Assembly (NCBI RefSeq): GCF_006159205.1
Contig: NZ_CP040812.1
Span: forward strand, 496,001 to 560,000
Direction of reading: 5' to 3'
DNA: 64,000 nt
DNA from: Antarcticibacterium flavum
GTDB taxonomy: Bacteria > Bacteroidota > Bacteroidia > Flavobacteriales > Flavobacteriaceae
This document shows positions 8,571 through 16,687 of the stretch, piece after piece. The stretch's first letter is position 1, and the number at the start of each line of letters is the position of its first letter. Under the pieces are notes generated by a model. That model was not told the origin of the DNA. It saw nothing but the letters and a program-made list of their open reading frames with translations, and made no database searches. Position numbers and translations under genes: made by a program.

Positions 8571-8781
8571 TTTCTTTTTCCTGTTGCTCTTTTTCGATCT
8601 TATGATCGTCTTTTGTTTCTACCCAATAATTAGTAGCTCTGTATAACCCTAGCATAATTAATATAAATCCTGCTATTTGAAGATATTTTTGAGGTTCCTC
8701 AATTGCAATGGTATAAATTAAGATCCCCCCACCTACAACTATGAGGATAGTATTGATCACCTGGCCATTCTTCCTGTCCAT
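8560..8781 (-). CDS. Small two-helix membrane protein, unknown function
   Basis: 73 residues with two hydrophobic segments (about 9-25 and 33-48) and a charged Lys/Glu-rich tail (KTKDDHKIEKEQQEKENEI region). No family recognised. It overlaps the start of the Smr gene by 11 bp, suggesting an operon led by this gene. Real-gene status rests on the coupling, the ATG start and sensible composition. Confidence 0.65.
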   Translation of the reverse strand: MDRKNGQVINTILIVVGGGILIYTIAIEEPQKYLQIAGFILIMLGLYRATNYWVETKDDHKIEKEQQEKENEI

Positions 8782-8867
8782 AATTAACTGATTTTTAGCA
8801 ATTAAAATGTTTTTATTAGTAAAAACACTTTATCTATAGCCCTATCTTTAAAATGATAATTGGCAAT

Positions 8868-10604
8868 ATGAGACAAATATACATCATAGCATTTTTATTA
8901 CTGCCATTTTACGGCATTTCCCAACTTCACATCCAGCCCCGGGGAAGTGAACCGGCCTTTATTTATTCTGAAGGGGAATTGCTGTTTGTTCAAAAGAACA
9001 TTCATACCAAAGCCAACCCCGGTGGGATAGCCAGCATCTATTTAAGGAAGGAAGCCCAGCTCTTACAAGGCAGCCAGAATATGCCCAATACAGGAGATGG
9101 AAAACTCTCTGTTTTCCAGGAAGGTACTGCCTCGGCTTATAGTTACAACTATTGGGCATCTCCTGTACAAAGTATTTCCCCGCATCCTTCTTTTGGTGAA
9201 ATTCTTTATGAGCCACTAACTACACTTGAGAGCCAAAAAGCAATTATCACCACAGGGTTGGATGGGCAGGCTCAACCCTTAACTATTTCCTCCCGGTGGG
9301 TCTACACCCTTGACGGGAGTAATTACGGTGACTGGCAGTTTGCAGGAAATACTTTTGATATACAGCCTGGCGAGGGCTTTACAATGAAGGGTGTAAACGG
9401 CAAAAATTTAAATGTTAGCCTTTATGGGGTGCCCAATAACCCGGGAAATGCTCAACGCTATGATTTTAGAGGAAGGCCTAACAGTGGATTGTTCCCTTTG
9501 CAAATAAAAAAAGATGAGATAAAACTCGTTGGCAACCCCTATCCCTCTGCCCTGGACCTCAATGCATTTTTGACAGATAACACTAACATTACAGGGATTG
9601 CTTATTTCTGGGATTCGAAAGAAGTTAACTCCCATTACCTGCAGGATTACCAGGGAGGCTATGGAGCTTACTCTCCTGCTGCAGGAAATAACGGTTATGT
9701 ACCTGCGGTCTTCTACTCCTATGACCAGGCCGGGAATCCGCTTCAGGAAACAGGTGCAACAGGTGGTAACTACGCTCGTAGATTCTCCCCTATTGGCCAG
9801 GGTTTTATTGTGGAAGGAGCACAAAACGGGGCATTCTTTTTCAGGAATGAATACAGGGTTTTCCAAAAAGAAGCTCCCCGGGTATCACAATTTAAAACAA
9901 CAGCAAATAATAATGAACCAGAACACACTACTTCCATTATAAGATTCAATGTGAAATTCCCTTCTTATACCCGGCAGTTGTTACTGGCTTTGAGGGAAGA
10001 TTCCACTCCTGGCTTTGATCTGGCTATGGATGCCCGTAATCTTACCCCTCTGGTAACAGATGCCGGCTGGTGGTTGCAGGATGAAGCCTTTCTCATAGAC
10101 GTAAGGCCACATCAAGAAGCTGCAGAGATACCTATCCTGCTGGATATTGCGGATTCTTCTATGGTAAGTGTAGAAATATCAGAAAAAGAAAACTTCAGGC
10201 TTCCTTTATTTCTATTAGACAAGGAAATGCAGGTTTACCACGACCTGCAGGCGGGTGCTGCCGTTCTTTTTCCGGAGCAGGGAACCCATCTTGAAAGATT
10301 TTTCATAACCTTTAACGCAGGTGAAGCAGCCGGTGAGGAATTACCGCCCGTAGGCCCTAACCTGGTTAACATATTTCAAAATAACAGGGAAAAAAGGCTG
10401 GAAATTAGAATAGAACCTCAATTTACTGCCGAACGTATCAGGCTTTTTGATATTTCAGGTAAAAGAATATTTGAAATTCAGGGAGAAAAAGGCACTACAA
10501 CTTATGAGCTAAGGACAGATAATCTTGTCAAGGGAGTTTACATTGTGAAAATAAAATCCATAGATGACACCGTAATTTCTAAAAAAGTGATAATTTCAAA
10601 TTAA
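8868..10604 (+). CDS. T9SS type A sorting domain protein (secreted)
   Basis: About 578 residues, secreted by Sec and then the type IX system. The start at 8868 (MRQIYIIAFLLLPFYGISQ) gives a normal signal peptide; an ATG five codons upstream sits almost on a TATCTTTA promoter-like box and is less likely. The large middle has no recognised catalytic domain. The last about 75 residues form the Por-secretion tail: LRLFDISGKRIFEI-like strand, then DNLVKGVYIVKI and VISKKVIISN, which targets the protein to the outer membrane for attachment or release. Two small membrane-protein genes follow within 16 bp. Confidence 0.88.
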   Translation: MRQIYIIAFLLLPFYGISQLHIQPRGSEPAFIYSEGELLFVQKNIHTKANPGGIASIYLRKEAQLLQGSQNMPNTGDGKLSVFQEGTASAYSYNYWASPVQSISPHPSFGEILYEPLTTLESQKAIITTGLDGQAQPLTISSRWVYTLDGSNYGDWQFAGNTFDIQPGEGFTMKGVNGKNLNVSLYGVPNNPGNAQRYDFRGRPNSGLFPLQIKKDEIKLVGNPYPSALDLNAFLTDNTNITGIAYFWDSKEVNSHYLQDYQGGYGAYSPAAGNNGYVPAVFYSYDQAGNPLQETGATGGNYARRFSPIGQGFIVEGAQNGAFFFRNEYRVFQKEAPRVSQFKTTANNNEPEHTTSIIRFNVKFPSYTRQLLLALREDSTPGFDLAMDARNLTPLVTDAGWWLQDEAFLIDVRPHQEAAEIPILLDIADSSMVSVEISEKENFRLPLFLLDKEMQVYHDLQAGAAVLFPEQGTHLERFFITFNAGEAAGEELPPVGPNLVNIFQNNREKRLEIRIEPQFTAERIRLFDISGKRIFEIQGEKGTTTYELRTDNLVKGVYIVKIKSIDDTVISKKVIISN

Positions 10605-10619
10605 AAGAACGAAATTATC

Positions 10620-10904
10620 ATGGAGGAATTCTTGCTCCCTTGTTTAAATAAGGAGATTTTTGGGCTGGATTGTTATGGTTGTGGTGGCCAAAGAGCACTG
10701 CTGCTTCTCTTAAAAGGGGAATTTGGAGCTGCTTTCAAATTATTCCCTCCCATCTACCCTATCCTTTTACTCCTTGCTTTTGTGCTTTTTAACCTGTTTT
10801 ATAAATTTAAAAATGATTTTATCATCAAGATGGGGCTGGTTATTATAACAGCTGCTATCCTGGTGGGCAATTATTTATTTAAAATGTTTCAACTAATCAA
10901 TTAA
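10620..10904 (+). CDS. DUF2752 membrane protein
   Basis: 94 residues. The N-terminal motif GLDCYGCGGQRALLLLLKG is the CxxCG-type signature of DUF2752, followed by hydrophobic segments at about 38-58 and 68-88. Function of the family is unknown. It lies 15 bp after the T9SS cargo gene and 15 bp before the CCC-motif gene, so all three probably form one transcript. Confidence 0.85.
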   Translation: MEEFLLPCLNKEIFGLDCYGCGGQRALLLLLKGEFGAAFKLFPPIYPILLLLAFVLFNLFYKFKNDFIIKMGLVIITAAILVGNYLFKMFQLIN

Positions 10905-10919
10905 CCAAACCAACTCTTT

Positions 10920-11258
10920 ATGGAAATTCACAACACAGAACGACAACAACTTCCTAATGCAACCCTTATTCTCGTATTTGGCATCTTATCCATTGTGGGA
11001 TGTTGCTGCTGGGGAGTAGTGGGTTTAATCTTTGGAATAGTAGCCCTGGTCCTTTCTAAGAAAGCCACAGATCTTTATAACTCTAACCCGGAAGCCTATA
11101 CCGGCTATCAAAATGTAAAAACCGGAAGGATTCTGGCCATTATCGGGGTTATCTTAAGTGTCCTGGTGATCATTGCCAATATAGTAATGCTGGTTCTTTA
11201 TGGTGTGGAAGGCATAGAAGAAATGCAACGGGAAATGATAGAGCAATATGGCGGTTAA
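10920..11258 (+). CDS. CCC-motif membrane protein (DUF4190-like)
   Basis: 112 residues with two or three membrane helices (about 14-45 and 75-100). The first helix contains three consecutive cysteines (IVGCCCWGVVG), typical of the flavobacterial CCC-motif family, which commonly sits beside DUF2752. The cytoplasmic loop includes NPEAYTGYQNVKTGRI. No biochemical function is established. Last gene of the putative operon; a strong terminator follows. Confidence 0.82.
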   Translation: MEIHNTERQQLPNATLILVFGILSIVGCCCWGVVGLIFGIVALVLSKKATDLYNSNPEAYTGYQNVKTGRILAIIGVILSVLVIIANIVMLVLYGVEGIEEMQREMIEQYGG

Positions 11259-11271
11259 TTAAAGCTATAAC

Positions 11272-11302
11272 AAAAAAACCGGGAGAAATCCCGGTTTTTT
11301 TT
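11272..11302. terminator. Bidirectional terminator between CCC-motif gene and hisS
   Basis: Perfect stem ACCGGGA / TCCCGGT around a GAAA loop, with A7 on the left and T8 on the right. It can serve both convergent genes; its right edge touches the hisS stop codon. Confidence 0.9.
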
Positions 11303-12671
11303 ATGATATCCTGGAGATAAGTTCCTCTAAATTGATCTTCTCCTGTTCTCCTGTGTTCATATTCTTAAGGCCGTATTTTTGAGCCTCCATTTCCTCGGCA
11401 CCTGCCAGCACAACAAATGGAATTTGCCTTTTATTGGCATAATTCATTTGTTTTTTCATTTTGGCGGGATCGGGATAGAGCTCAGCAACTATTCCCTCCT
11501 TGCGTAAGGCATTCACAGCTCTTAGGGCATACAGCCCTTCCTTCTCTCCAAAATTAATGAACATGATTTTGGTAGACACAGTTACAGTTTCAGGAAAGAG
11601 ATTGAGCTCCTCAAGCACCAGGTAGATCCTATCCAGGCCAAATGAGATCCCAACCCCACTCATATTTTTTAATCCAAAGATGCCGGTAAGATCATCATAG
11701 CGGCCACCGCCTCCAATGGATCCCATTTTGACCCTTGCAGGTGCACCCACTTCAAAGATCGCCCCTGTGTAATAATTGAGTCCACGGGCAAGGGTAACAT
11801 CAAGTTCCAGTCTTGCAGTCTCCAGTCCTAACTCCTTCACGGCATTTTCTACAAATTCCAGCTCTTCAATTCCCTTTTTTCCAGTTTCTGAATTCTTTAG
11901 GATATCCTTGAGAATATCCATCTTATCCTGAAAAGTTCCCGTTAAACCAAAGACCGGTTCTATTTTCGTCAAAGCTTCAGCTGAAATTCCTTTCTCGAGC
12001 ATTTCCTTCTGCACTCCATCTTTTCCAATCTTGTCAAGCTTGTCCAGGGCTACGGTAAAATCTATGAGCTTATCCTGCTCCCCAATCACTTCAGCAAAAC
12101 CAGAAAGTATTTTCCTATTATTAATCTTAATTAAGGTTCCTTCTAAGTGCAGGGCACTAAACACAGCATCGTACAACTGCACAAATTCTACCTCCTGCCA
12201 AAGGCTGTCACTCCCTACAACATCTGCATCACATTGATAGAATTCCCTAAAGCGACCTTTTTGGGGCCTGTCGGCCCGCCACACCGGCTGAATTTGATAC
12301 CGTTTAAATGGAAATTCAAGTTCGCTTTGGTGCTGTACTACATATCTTGCAAAAGGCACCGTGAGATCATAGCGAAGAGCTTTTTCACTTATGGAGGAAG
12401 TTAATTTTGTACTATCCCTCTCGGTATATGCCTCCTCATTAGCTTTTTTTAAATAATCCCCGGAGTTGAGGATCTTAAAAATAAGCCTGTCGCCCTCTTC
12501 TCCATACTTACCCATAAGGGTATCAGAATTTTCAAAGCTGGGGGTTTCAATAGGCTGAAATCCAAAATTCTCAAATTTGGACCTTATAGTGTTTATAATA
12601 TAATTGCGCTTTGCAACTTCAACCGGGGTAAAGTCCCTTGTTCCTTTTGGAATGGAAGGTTTTTGTGCCAT
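11301..12671 (-). CDS. hisS: Histidine--tRNA ligase
   Basis: 456-residue class II synthetase charging tRNA-His. The start at 12671 gives [16 protein letters not shown], the conserved N-terminus; the open frame extends 25 codons further up but this is not conserved-looking. Class II motif 2 lies in [14 protein letters not shown], the histidine-A loop region in [12 protein letters not shown], and motif 3 in GGGGRYDDL to [10 protein letters not shown]. The C-terminal anticodon-binding domain covers the last about 90 residues. Complete, single gene, convergent with the CCC-motif gene. Confidence 0.95.
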   Translation of the reverse strand: MAQKPSIPKGTRDFTPVEVAKRNYIINTIRSKFENFGFQPIETPSFENSDTLMGKYGEEGDRLIFKILNSGDYLKKANEEAYTERDSTKLTSSISEKALRYDLTVPFARYVVQHQSELEFPFKRYQIQPVWRADRPQKGRFREFYQCDADVVGSDSLWQEVEFVQLYDAVFSALHLEGTLIKINNRKILSGFAEVIGEQDKLIDFTVALDKLDKIGKDGVQKEMLEKGISAEALTKIEPVFGLTGTFQDKMDILKDILKNSETGKKGIEELEFVENAVKELGLETARLELDVTLARGLNYYTGAIFEVGAPARVKMGSIGGGGRYDDLTGIFGLKNMSGVGISFGLDRIYLVLEELNLFPETVTVSTKIMFINFGEKEGLYALRAVNALRKEGIVAELYPDPAKMKKQMNYANKRQIPFVVLAGAEEMEAQKYGLKNMNTGEQEKINLEELISRIS

Positions 12672-12844
12672 GATGGATATGTGCTGTTTTCCTGTTCTCT
12701 CCCTGTAACCCTTAAGACCACAAAAAGCAGAACTTTTGAGCTGCAAATATCTTAATTTTTATACGAACCCAAACAATTTTCAGTTTTTAAGTAACATTAA
12801 GCCTCCTTGTTAGTCTAATCCTGTAGACCAGTTAAAAGAATTAT

Positions 12845-14086
12845 ATGTTTCCACTGCTTAAGGAAAATATTAGGATCGCTTTCGACTCTATTAAAAGTCA
12901 GTTACTCAGGACTATTCTCACAGTCCTAATTATAGCCATAGGAATTACTGCCCTGGTAGGGATTTTAAGTGCTGTTAGCGCCCTGGAGAACACTATAAGC
13001 AGTGATTTCGCATCCATGGGGGCAAATACCTTTAATCTACAGCGTTATTCCTTTACAGCCCAGGCACGCGGTGGCGGACAAAGGGAAAAGGTACACCCTG
13101 TGATCTCTTACCGCGAGGTAAGGAAATTCAAAGAGGTTTATGAATACCCCGGCACCCAAACTTCCATCTCTTTTACCGGGACCAGTGGTGCAGAGGTTAA
13201 ATATGAAGATAAAAAAACAGATCCTGAGGTTTCCATTCTTGGTGTAAATGAACATTTCCTTTCAAATTCGGGCCTGGACCTCGAGGAAGGCCACGATTTC
13301 AGCTATTTCGATATCCAGAATAATAATAACGTAGCCATCCTGGGTGCCGATTTTGCTACAGGACTTTTTAAAGACATTTCTCCCATTGATAAAACTATTA
13401 GTATAAGGGGCGCAAAATTCAGGGTAATAGGAATCCTGGAATCCAAGGGATCCACATTTGGGAATAACCAGGACCTACGGGTATTGATTCCCGTAGAAAT
13501 CGCCCGCTCCATTTTTACACAGCCAAATATTAATTATAATATTAGTGTGAAAGTAGATGACAAGGAAAAACTGGAAGGCGCACAAAGTGAAGCTGTTATT
13601 ACCTTCAGAAATATTAGGGGTTTAAATCCTGTGGAGGAGGATAACTTTGGAATGGCACGTAGTGATGACCTTATAAACCAGATCTTTCAAATTACAGGTT
13701 ATCTCAATGTGGCAGCCTGGATCATTTCCATCATTACTATTTTTGGCTCCTCAATTGCCCTTATGAATATCATGCTCGTATCTGTAGCAGAGCGTACCCG
13801 GGAAATTGGGATTAGGAAAGCCCTGGGCGCTAAAAGGGGTACTATTGCCACACAATTCTTCATGGAAACCCTTATCATAGGCCAAATTGGCGGCCTGTTT
13901 GGAATCCTGTTTGGAATACTTATAGGATATGCAGTGGCAACAGCGGCTAGTTTTGATTTTGTGACTCCCTGGAGGGCGATGTTATGGGCAACCGGGATTA
14001 CCATCCTGGTGGCGATCCTGGCCGGCAGTTACCCTGCCAGCAAGGCAGCAAAACAAGACCCTGTGGAATCACTGCATTACGAATAG
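12845..14086 (+). CDS. ABC transporter permease, MacB/FtsX type
   Basis: 413 residues: one N-terminal helix (about 20-45), a large periplasmic MacB-type domain (about 50-275), then three helices (about 285-310, 335-360, 375-400) forming the FtsX domain with VAERTREIGIRKALGAKR. Such permeases move lipoproteins, peptides or drugs by mechanotransmission with an ATPase and often an adaptor. No ATPase gene lies beside it, so the partner and substrate are unknown. It ends 3 bp from the convergent 158-residue gene. Confidence 0.88.
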   Translation: MFPLLKENIRIAFDSIKSQLLRTILTVLIIAIGITALVGILSAVSALENTISSDFASMGANTFNLQRYSFTAQARGGGQREKVHPVISYREVRKFKEVYEYPGTQTSISFTGTSGAEVKYEDKKTDPEVSILGVNEHFLSNSGLDLEEGHDFSYFDIQNNNNVAILGADFATGLFKDISPIDKTISIRGAKFRVIGILESKGSTFGNNQDLRVLIPVEIARSIFTQPNINYNISVKVDDKEKLEGAQSEAVITFRNIRGLNPVEEDNFGMARSDDLINQIFQITGYLNVAAWIISIITIFGSSIALMNIMLVSVAERTREIGIRKALGAKRGTIATQFFMETLIIGQIGGLFGILFGILIGYAVATAASFDFVTPWRAMLWATGITILVAILAGSYPASKAAKQDPVESLHYE

Positions 14087-14089
14087 CTG

Positions 14090-14566
14090 TTAGCTTTCGT
14101 TTACAACAGTGTCAAAGTACCTATATAGATCACCTTTGGTGATCACGGCCCCTTGTTGAATAAGAGCAAAAATATCCTTATTCCTGTCCTCTTTAAGAAC
14201 TTTGGAAGAAGTATAAAGATTTACACTATCATCCATTAAATTCTTTTGCAGCCACTGGTAACCTGCAGGGGTCCTAATATCAATATCATCCTTCTCGATC
14301 TTCACAGCTATCAAATTAATTTGAATAGAGGTGATATTGAACAGGAACATTTGATTTGCAGAAAAATGTTCAAGGTACTCTACTTTATCGAGTACGCCTT
14401 CCCATACCAGGTCACTAAATATATCCAGTTCTTCCTCTGCTACTTCAGGTTTATCCTTCTTAATAGACTCCCACTCTGCAGCAGTAATGGACTGGGTGGC
14501 CAGAAAGTTTATGAATTCCTGGTGTAGCTCTTCAAATTGTTCTTTTGTGAGGCGGGTATACTTCAT
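14090..14566 (-). CDS. Conserved hypothetical protein, probably DUF6495
   Basis: 158-residue soluble protein (MKYTRLTKEQFEELHQEF), no signal peptide or membrane helix, and no catalytic motif I can name. Composition and position beside the rpsF-rpsR-rplI operon fit a conserved flavobacterial family that I recall as DUF6495; that name is from memory. Separated from rplI by a terminator hairpin at 14615-14642, so it is not simply part of the ribosomal operon upstream. Confidence 0.7.
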   Translation of the reverse strand: MKYTRLTKEQFEELHQEFINFLATQSITAAEWESIKKDKPEVAEEELDIFSDLVWEGVLDKVEYLEHFSANQMFLFNITSIQINLIAVKIEKDDIDIRTPAGYQWLQKNLMDDSVNLYTSSKVLKEDRNKDIFALIQQGAVITKGDLYRYFDTVVNES

Positions 14567-14614
14567 CTTCAGTCTAAAATAAAATTTTTATAAAACTTCG
14601 CATTATTAAACAGA

Positions 14615-14642
14615 AAAGCCTACTCGCGGGGAGTAGGCCTTT
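14615..14642 (-). terminator. Terminator of the rpsF-rpsR-rplI operon
   Basis: Stem AAGCCTACTC with GAGTAGGCCTT across a short G/C loop. It lies just past the rplI stop, before the start of the 158-residue gene on the same strand. The T-run is weak. Confidence 0.65.
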
Positions 14643-14660
14643 AAGCTATTCTTATTTCAA

Positions 14661-15110
14661 TTATGCCTCAGCAACAACATCAAAGTTGAAGGTAGATATT
14701 ACTTCACGGTGAAAACGCAAAGTAGCTTCATATTGTCCTAAACGCTTAATGTTACCACCTGCAATAGTGATATATTTTTTGTCCAGCTCGATCCCTTCTT
14801 TAGCCAAAGCCTCAGCAAGGTCTGCATCTGTAATAGATCCAAACATTTTATCACCGGCACCTGCTTTTGCAGTAAGCTTAAGTTCAAGTCCATTTAATTT
14901 GGCAGCTTGCTTCTTAGCTTCTTCGATATTCTTTTGCTCTTTGAAGGCACGTTGCTTCATAGTTTCAGCCAATACTTTCTTTGCAGAAGGTGTAGCCAAA
15001 GTTGCAAATCCCTGTGGAATTAGGAAGTTTCTTGCATAACCGTTCTTCACAGTTACCAAATCGTCTTTAAACCCTAAATTCTCTACGTCTTTTTTAAGTA
15101 TCAATTCCAT
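14661..15110 (-). CDS. rplI: 50S ribosomal protein L9
   Basis: 149 residues. N-terminal domain MELILKKDVENLGFKDDLVTVKNGYARNF contains the rRNA-binding signature (G-x2-GYARNFLIP). A long central helix and C-terminal domain (FGSITDADLAEAL) follow; length is normal. Third gene of the rpsF-rpsR-rplI operon, 13 bp after rpsR. Confidence 0.97.
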   Translation of the reverse strand: MELILKKDVENLGFKDDLVTVKNGYARNFLIPQGFATLATPSAKKVLAETMKQRAFKEQKNIEEAKKQAAKLNGLELKLTAKAGAGDKMFGSITDADLAEALAKEGIELDKKYITIAGGNIKRLGQYEATLRFHREVISTFNFDVVAEA

Positions 15111-15123
15111 AATTGCCTCCTAA

Positions 15124-15420
15124 TTATTTTAATAAATCGCCAACATACGGCATTAATGCTAAATGACGTGCACGCTTTACAGCCACAGCCACTTTACGCT
15201 GATATTTTAAAGAAGTACCTGTTAGACGACGGGGTAATAATTTCCCTTGTTCGTTTACAAAGCTCATTAAAAAGTCCGGATCCTTATAATCGATATACTT
15301 GATACCAGATCTTTTGAATCTACAATACTTTTTAGCTTTGTTGGTTTCTATGTTAAGCGGAGTAAGATACCTAATCTCTCCGTCTTTTTTACCTTTTGCT
15401 TGTTGTTCAATAGATGACAT
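15124..15420 (-). CDS. rpsR: 30S ribosomal protein S18
   Basis: 98 residues with the S18 core [19 protein letters not shown] and [29 protein letters not shown]. The N-terminal extension of about 25 residues is normal for Bacteroidota. S18 forms a heterodimer with S6 on the platform of the small subunit; rpsF stands 2 bp upstream, consistent with coupled synthesis. Confidence 0.97.
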   Translation of the reverse strand: MSSIEQQAKGKKDGEIRYLTPLNIETNKAKKYCRFKRSGIKYIDYKDPDFLMSFVNEQGKLLPRRLTGTSLKYQRKVAVAVKRARHLALMPYVGDLLK

Positions 15421-15422
15421 AA

Positions 15423-15761
15423 CTACGCTTTTTCTTTGTTTCTGTTTCTTCTCTTTTCTGCCCAGGCAGCTGCATGCTTGTCAAGCTTTACAGTAAGATA
15501 ACGCATCATGCGCTCATCTCTTCTAAATTCAACCTCAAGAGGATTTATAGCCTCTCCCGGAGCTTTGAATTCAAATAAGTGATAGAAACCACTCTTTTTG
15601 TGTTGGATTGGGTAAGCAAGTTTTTTAAGCCCCCAATTCTCTTTGGATATCATCTCGGCACCGTTAGAAACAAGAAAATCTTCGTATTTCTTAACTGTTT
15701 CCTTTATCTGGTCATCAGATAAAACGGGATTCAAGATGAAAACAGTTTCATAATGATTCAT
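15423..15761 (-). CDS. rpsF: 30S ribosomal protein S6
   Basis: 112 residues, N-terminal [18 protein letters not shown] and the family segment [21 protein letters not shown]. The basic C-terminus ([11 protein letters not shown]) is lineage-typical. First gene of the operon, with a strong promoter about 30 bp upstream of the start codon. Confidence 0.97.
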   Translation of the reverse strand: MNHYETVFILNPVLSDDQIKETVKKYEDFLVSNGAEMISKENWGLKKLAYPIQHKKSGFYHLFEFKAPGEAINPLEVEFRRDERMMRYLTVKLDKHAAAWAEKRRNRNKEKA

Positions 15762-15788
15762 AAAATATGATTTAAATTAAATTGGCTG

Positions 15789-15819
15789 CAAAAGTAACAT
15801 GTTTTTTTATAACCGCAAA
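15789..15819 (-). promoter_or_regulatory. Promoter of rpsF operon, Bacteroidota consensus
   Basis: On the minus strand TTTG (15816-15819), 19 bp, then TACTTTTG (15789-15796): an exact fit to the -33/-7 pattern TTTG, N19, TAnnTTTG. Transcription would start about 20 bp before the rpsF ATG. Confidence 0.8.
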
Positions 15820-15922
15820 GCCTTTCTCACACGGCAAAGTACATTTTTAATCGATGAAATTCATATTTATCTTGTATTAATAAAATTTAATGTTTAATAT
15901 TGTTTAGACTTAACCTTTTACC

Positions 15923-16633
15923 GTGGAAGAAACTTTACTTAAATGTGCTGTAGTTGATGATTCAAGTTTACAACGCCTGTCGATTGTTAAGCTCATCAAA
16001 GACCATCCAAATTTAAAGCTGGTAGCCGAGTACAACAACGCCATTGAGACCAAAAATGGCCTGCTGGATACAGAGGTTGATCTTATTTTTCTTGATATAG
16101 AAATGCCTATCCTTACCGGGTTTGAACTGCTGGATGACCTGCCAAATAAACCACAGATCATCTTTGTTACCGGGAAGACCAAATACGCGTTTAAGGCCTT
16201 TGATTATGATGCTGTAGATTATATACATAAACCTGTAAGCAAAGAAAGGTTCAATAATGCAGTGAGTAAGGCAATTAACCTTCACAACTTAAAAACCCAT
16301 GGAACTCCCCTGGAAGATGAAAATTTCATTTTCGTAAAGAGCAACCTGAAGAACCGAAAGGTATTTTTAAACAAACTAAAATATATAGAAGCTCTGGGTG
16401 ACTATGTGAAATTTGTGACAGAGAAGGATACCTTTGTAGTTCTTGCTACTATGAAATCCTTTGAAGAACAATTACCCCGGGACCAGTTCCTGCGCATCCA
16501 TAAATCATATATAGTAAACCTTGAGAAGGTGGAGCGCTATAACAGTAAGAATATTGAAATAGACAAACAGCAAATCCCATTGAGCAGGCATAAGAAATCA
16601 AATCTTATAGACGCTCTTAGTGCAATGCAATAG
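15923..16633 (+). CDS. LytTR-family response regulator
   Basis: 236 residues with a GTG start. Receiver domain 1-125: acidic pair in VVDDSS, phosphoacceptor Asp58 in LIFLDIEMP, and the Lys in HKPVSKERF. LytTR DNA-binding domain about 138-236, including KYIEALGDYVKF and FLRIHKSYIVNLEKV, where the conserved HKSYIVN motif lies. No histidine kinase is adjacent, so it is an orphan regulator here. Target genes cannot be told from sequence. A hairpin terminator follows. Confidence 0.92.
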   Translation: MEETLLKCAVVDDSSLQRLSIVKLIKDHPNLKLVAEYNNAIETKNGLLDTEVDLIFLDIEMPILTGFELLDDLPNKPQIIFVTGKTKYAFKAFDYDAVDYIHKPVSKERFNNAVSKAINLHNLKTHGTPLEDENFIFVKSNLKNRKVFLNKLKYIEALGDYVKFVTEKDTFVVLATMKSFEEQLPRDQFLRIHKSYIVNLEKVERYNSKNIEIDKQQIPLSRHKKSNLIDALSAMQ

Positions 16634-16652
16634 TAACTCTATAATATTCAAA

Positions 16653-16686
16653 AATATATCCTGACCTTCGGATCAGGATTTTTTAT
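16653..16686 (+). terminator. Terminator after the LytTR regulator
   Basis: ATCCTGA pairs with TCAGGAT across a loop holding CTTCG, followed by a T-run. It sits between the convergent regulator and priA, so it may also help to end priA transcription. Confidence 0.8.
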
Positions 16687-16687
16687 T

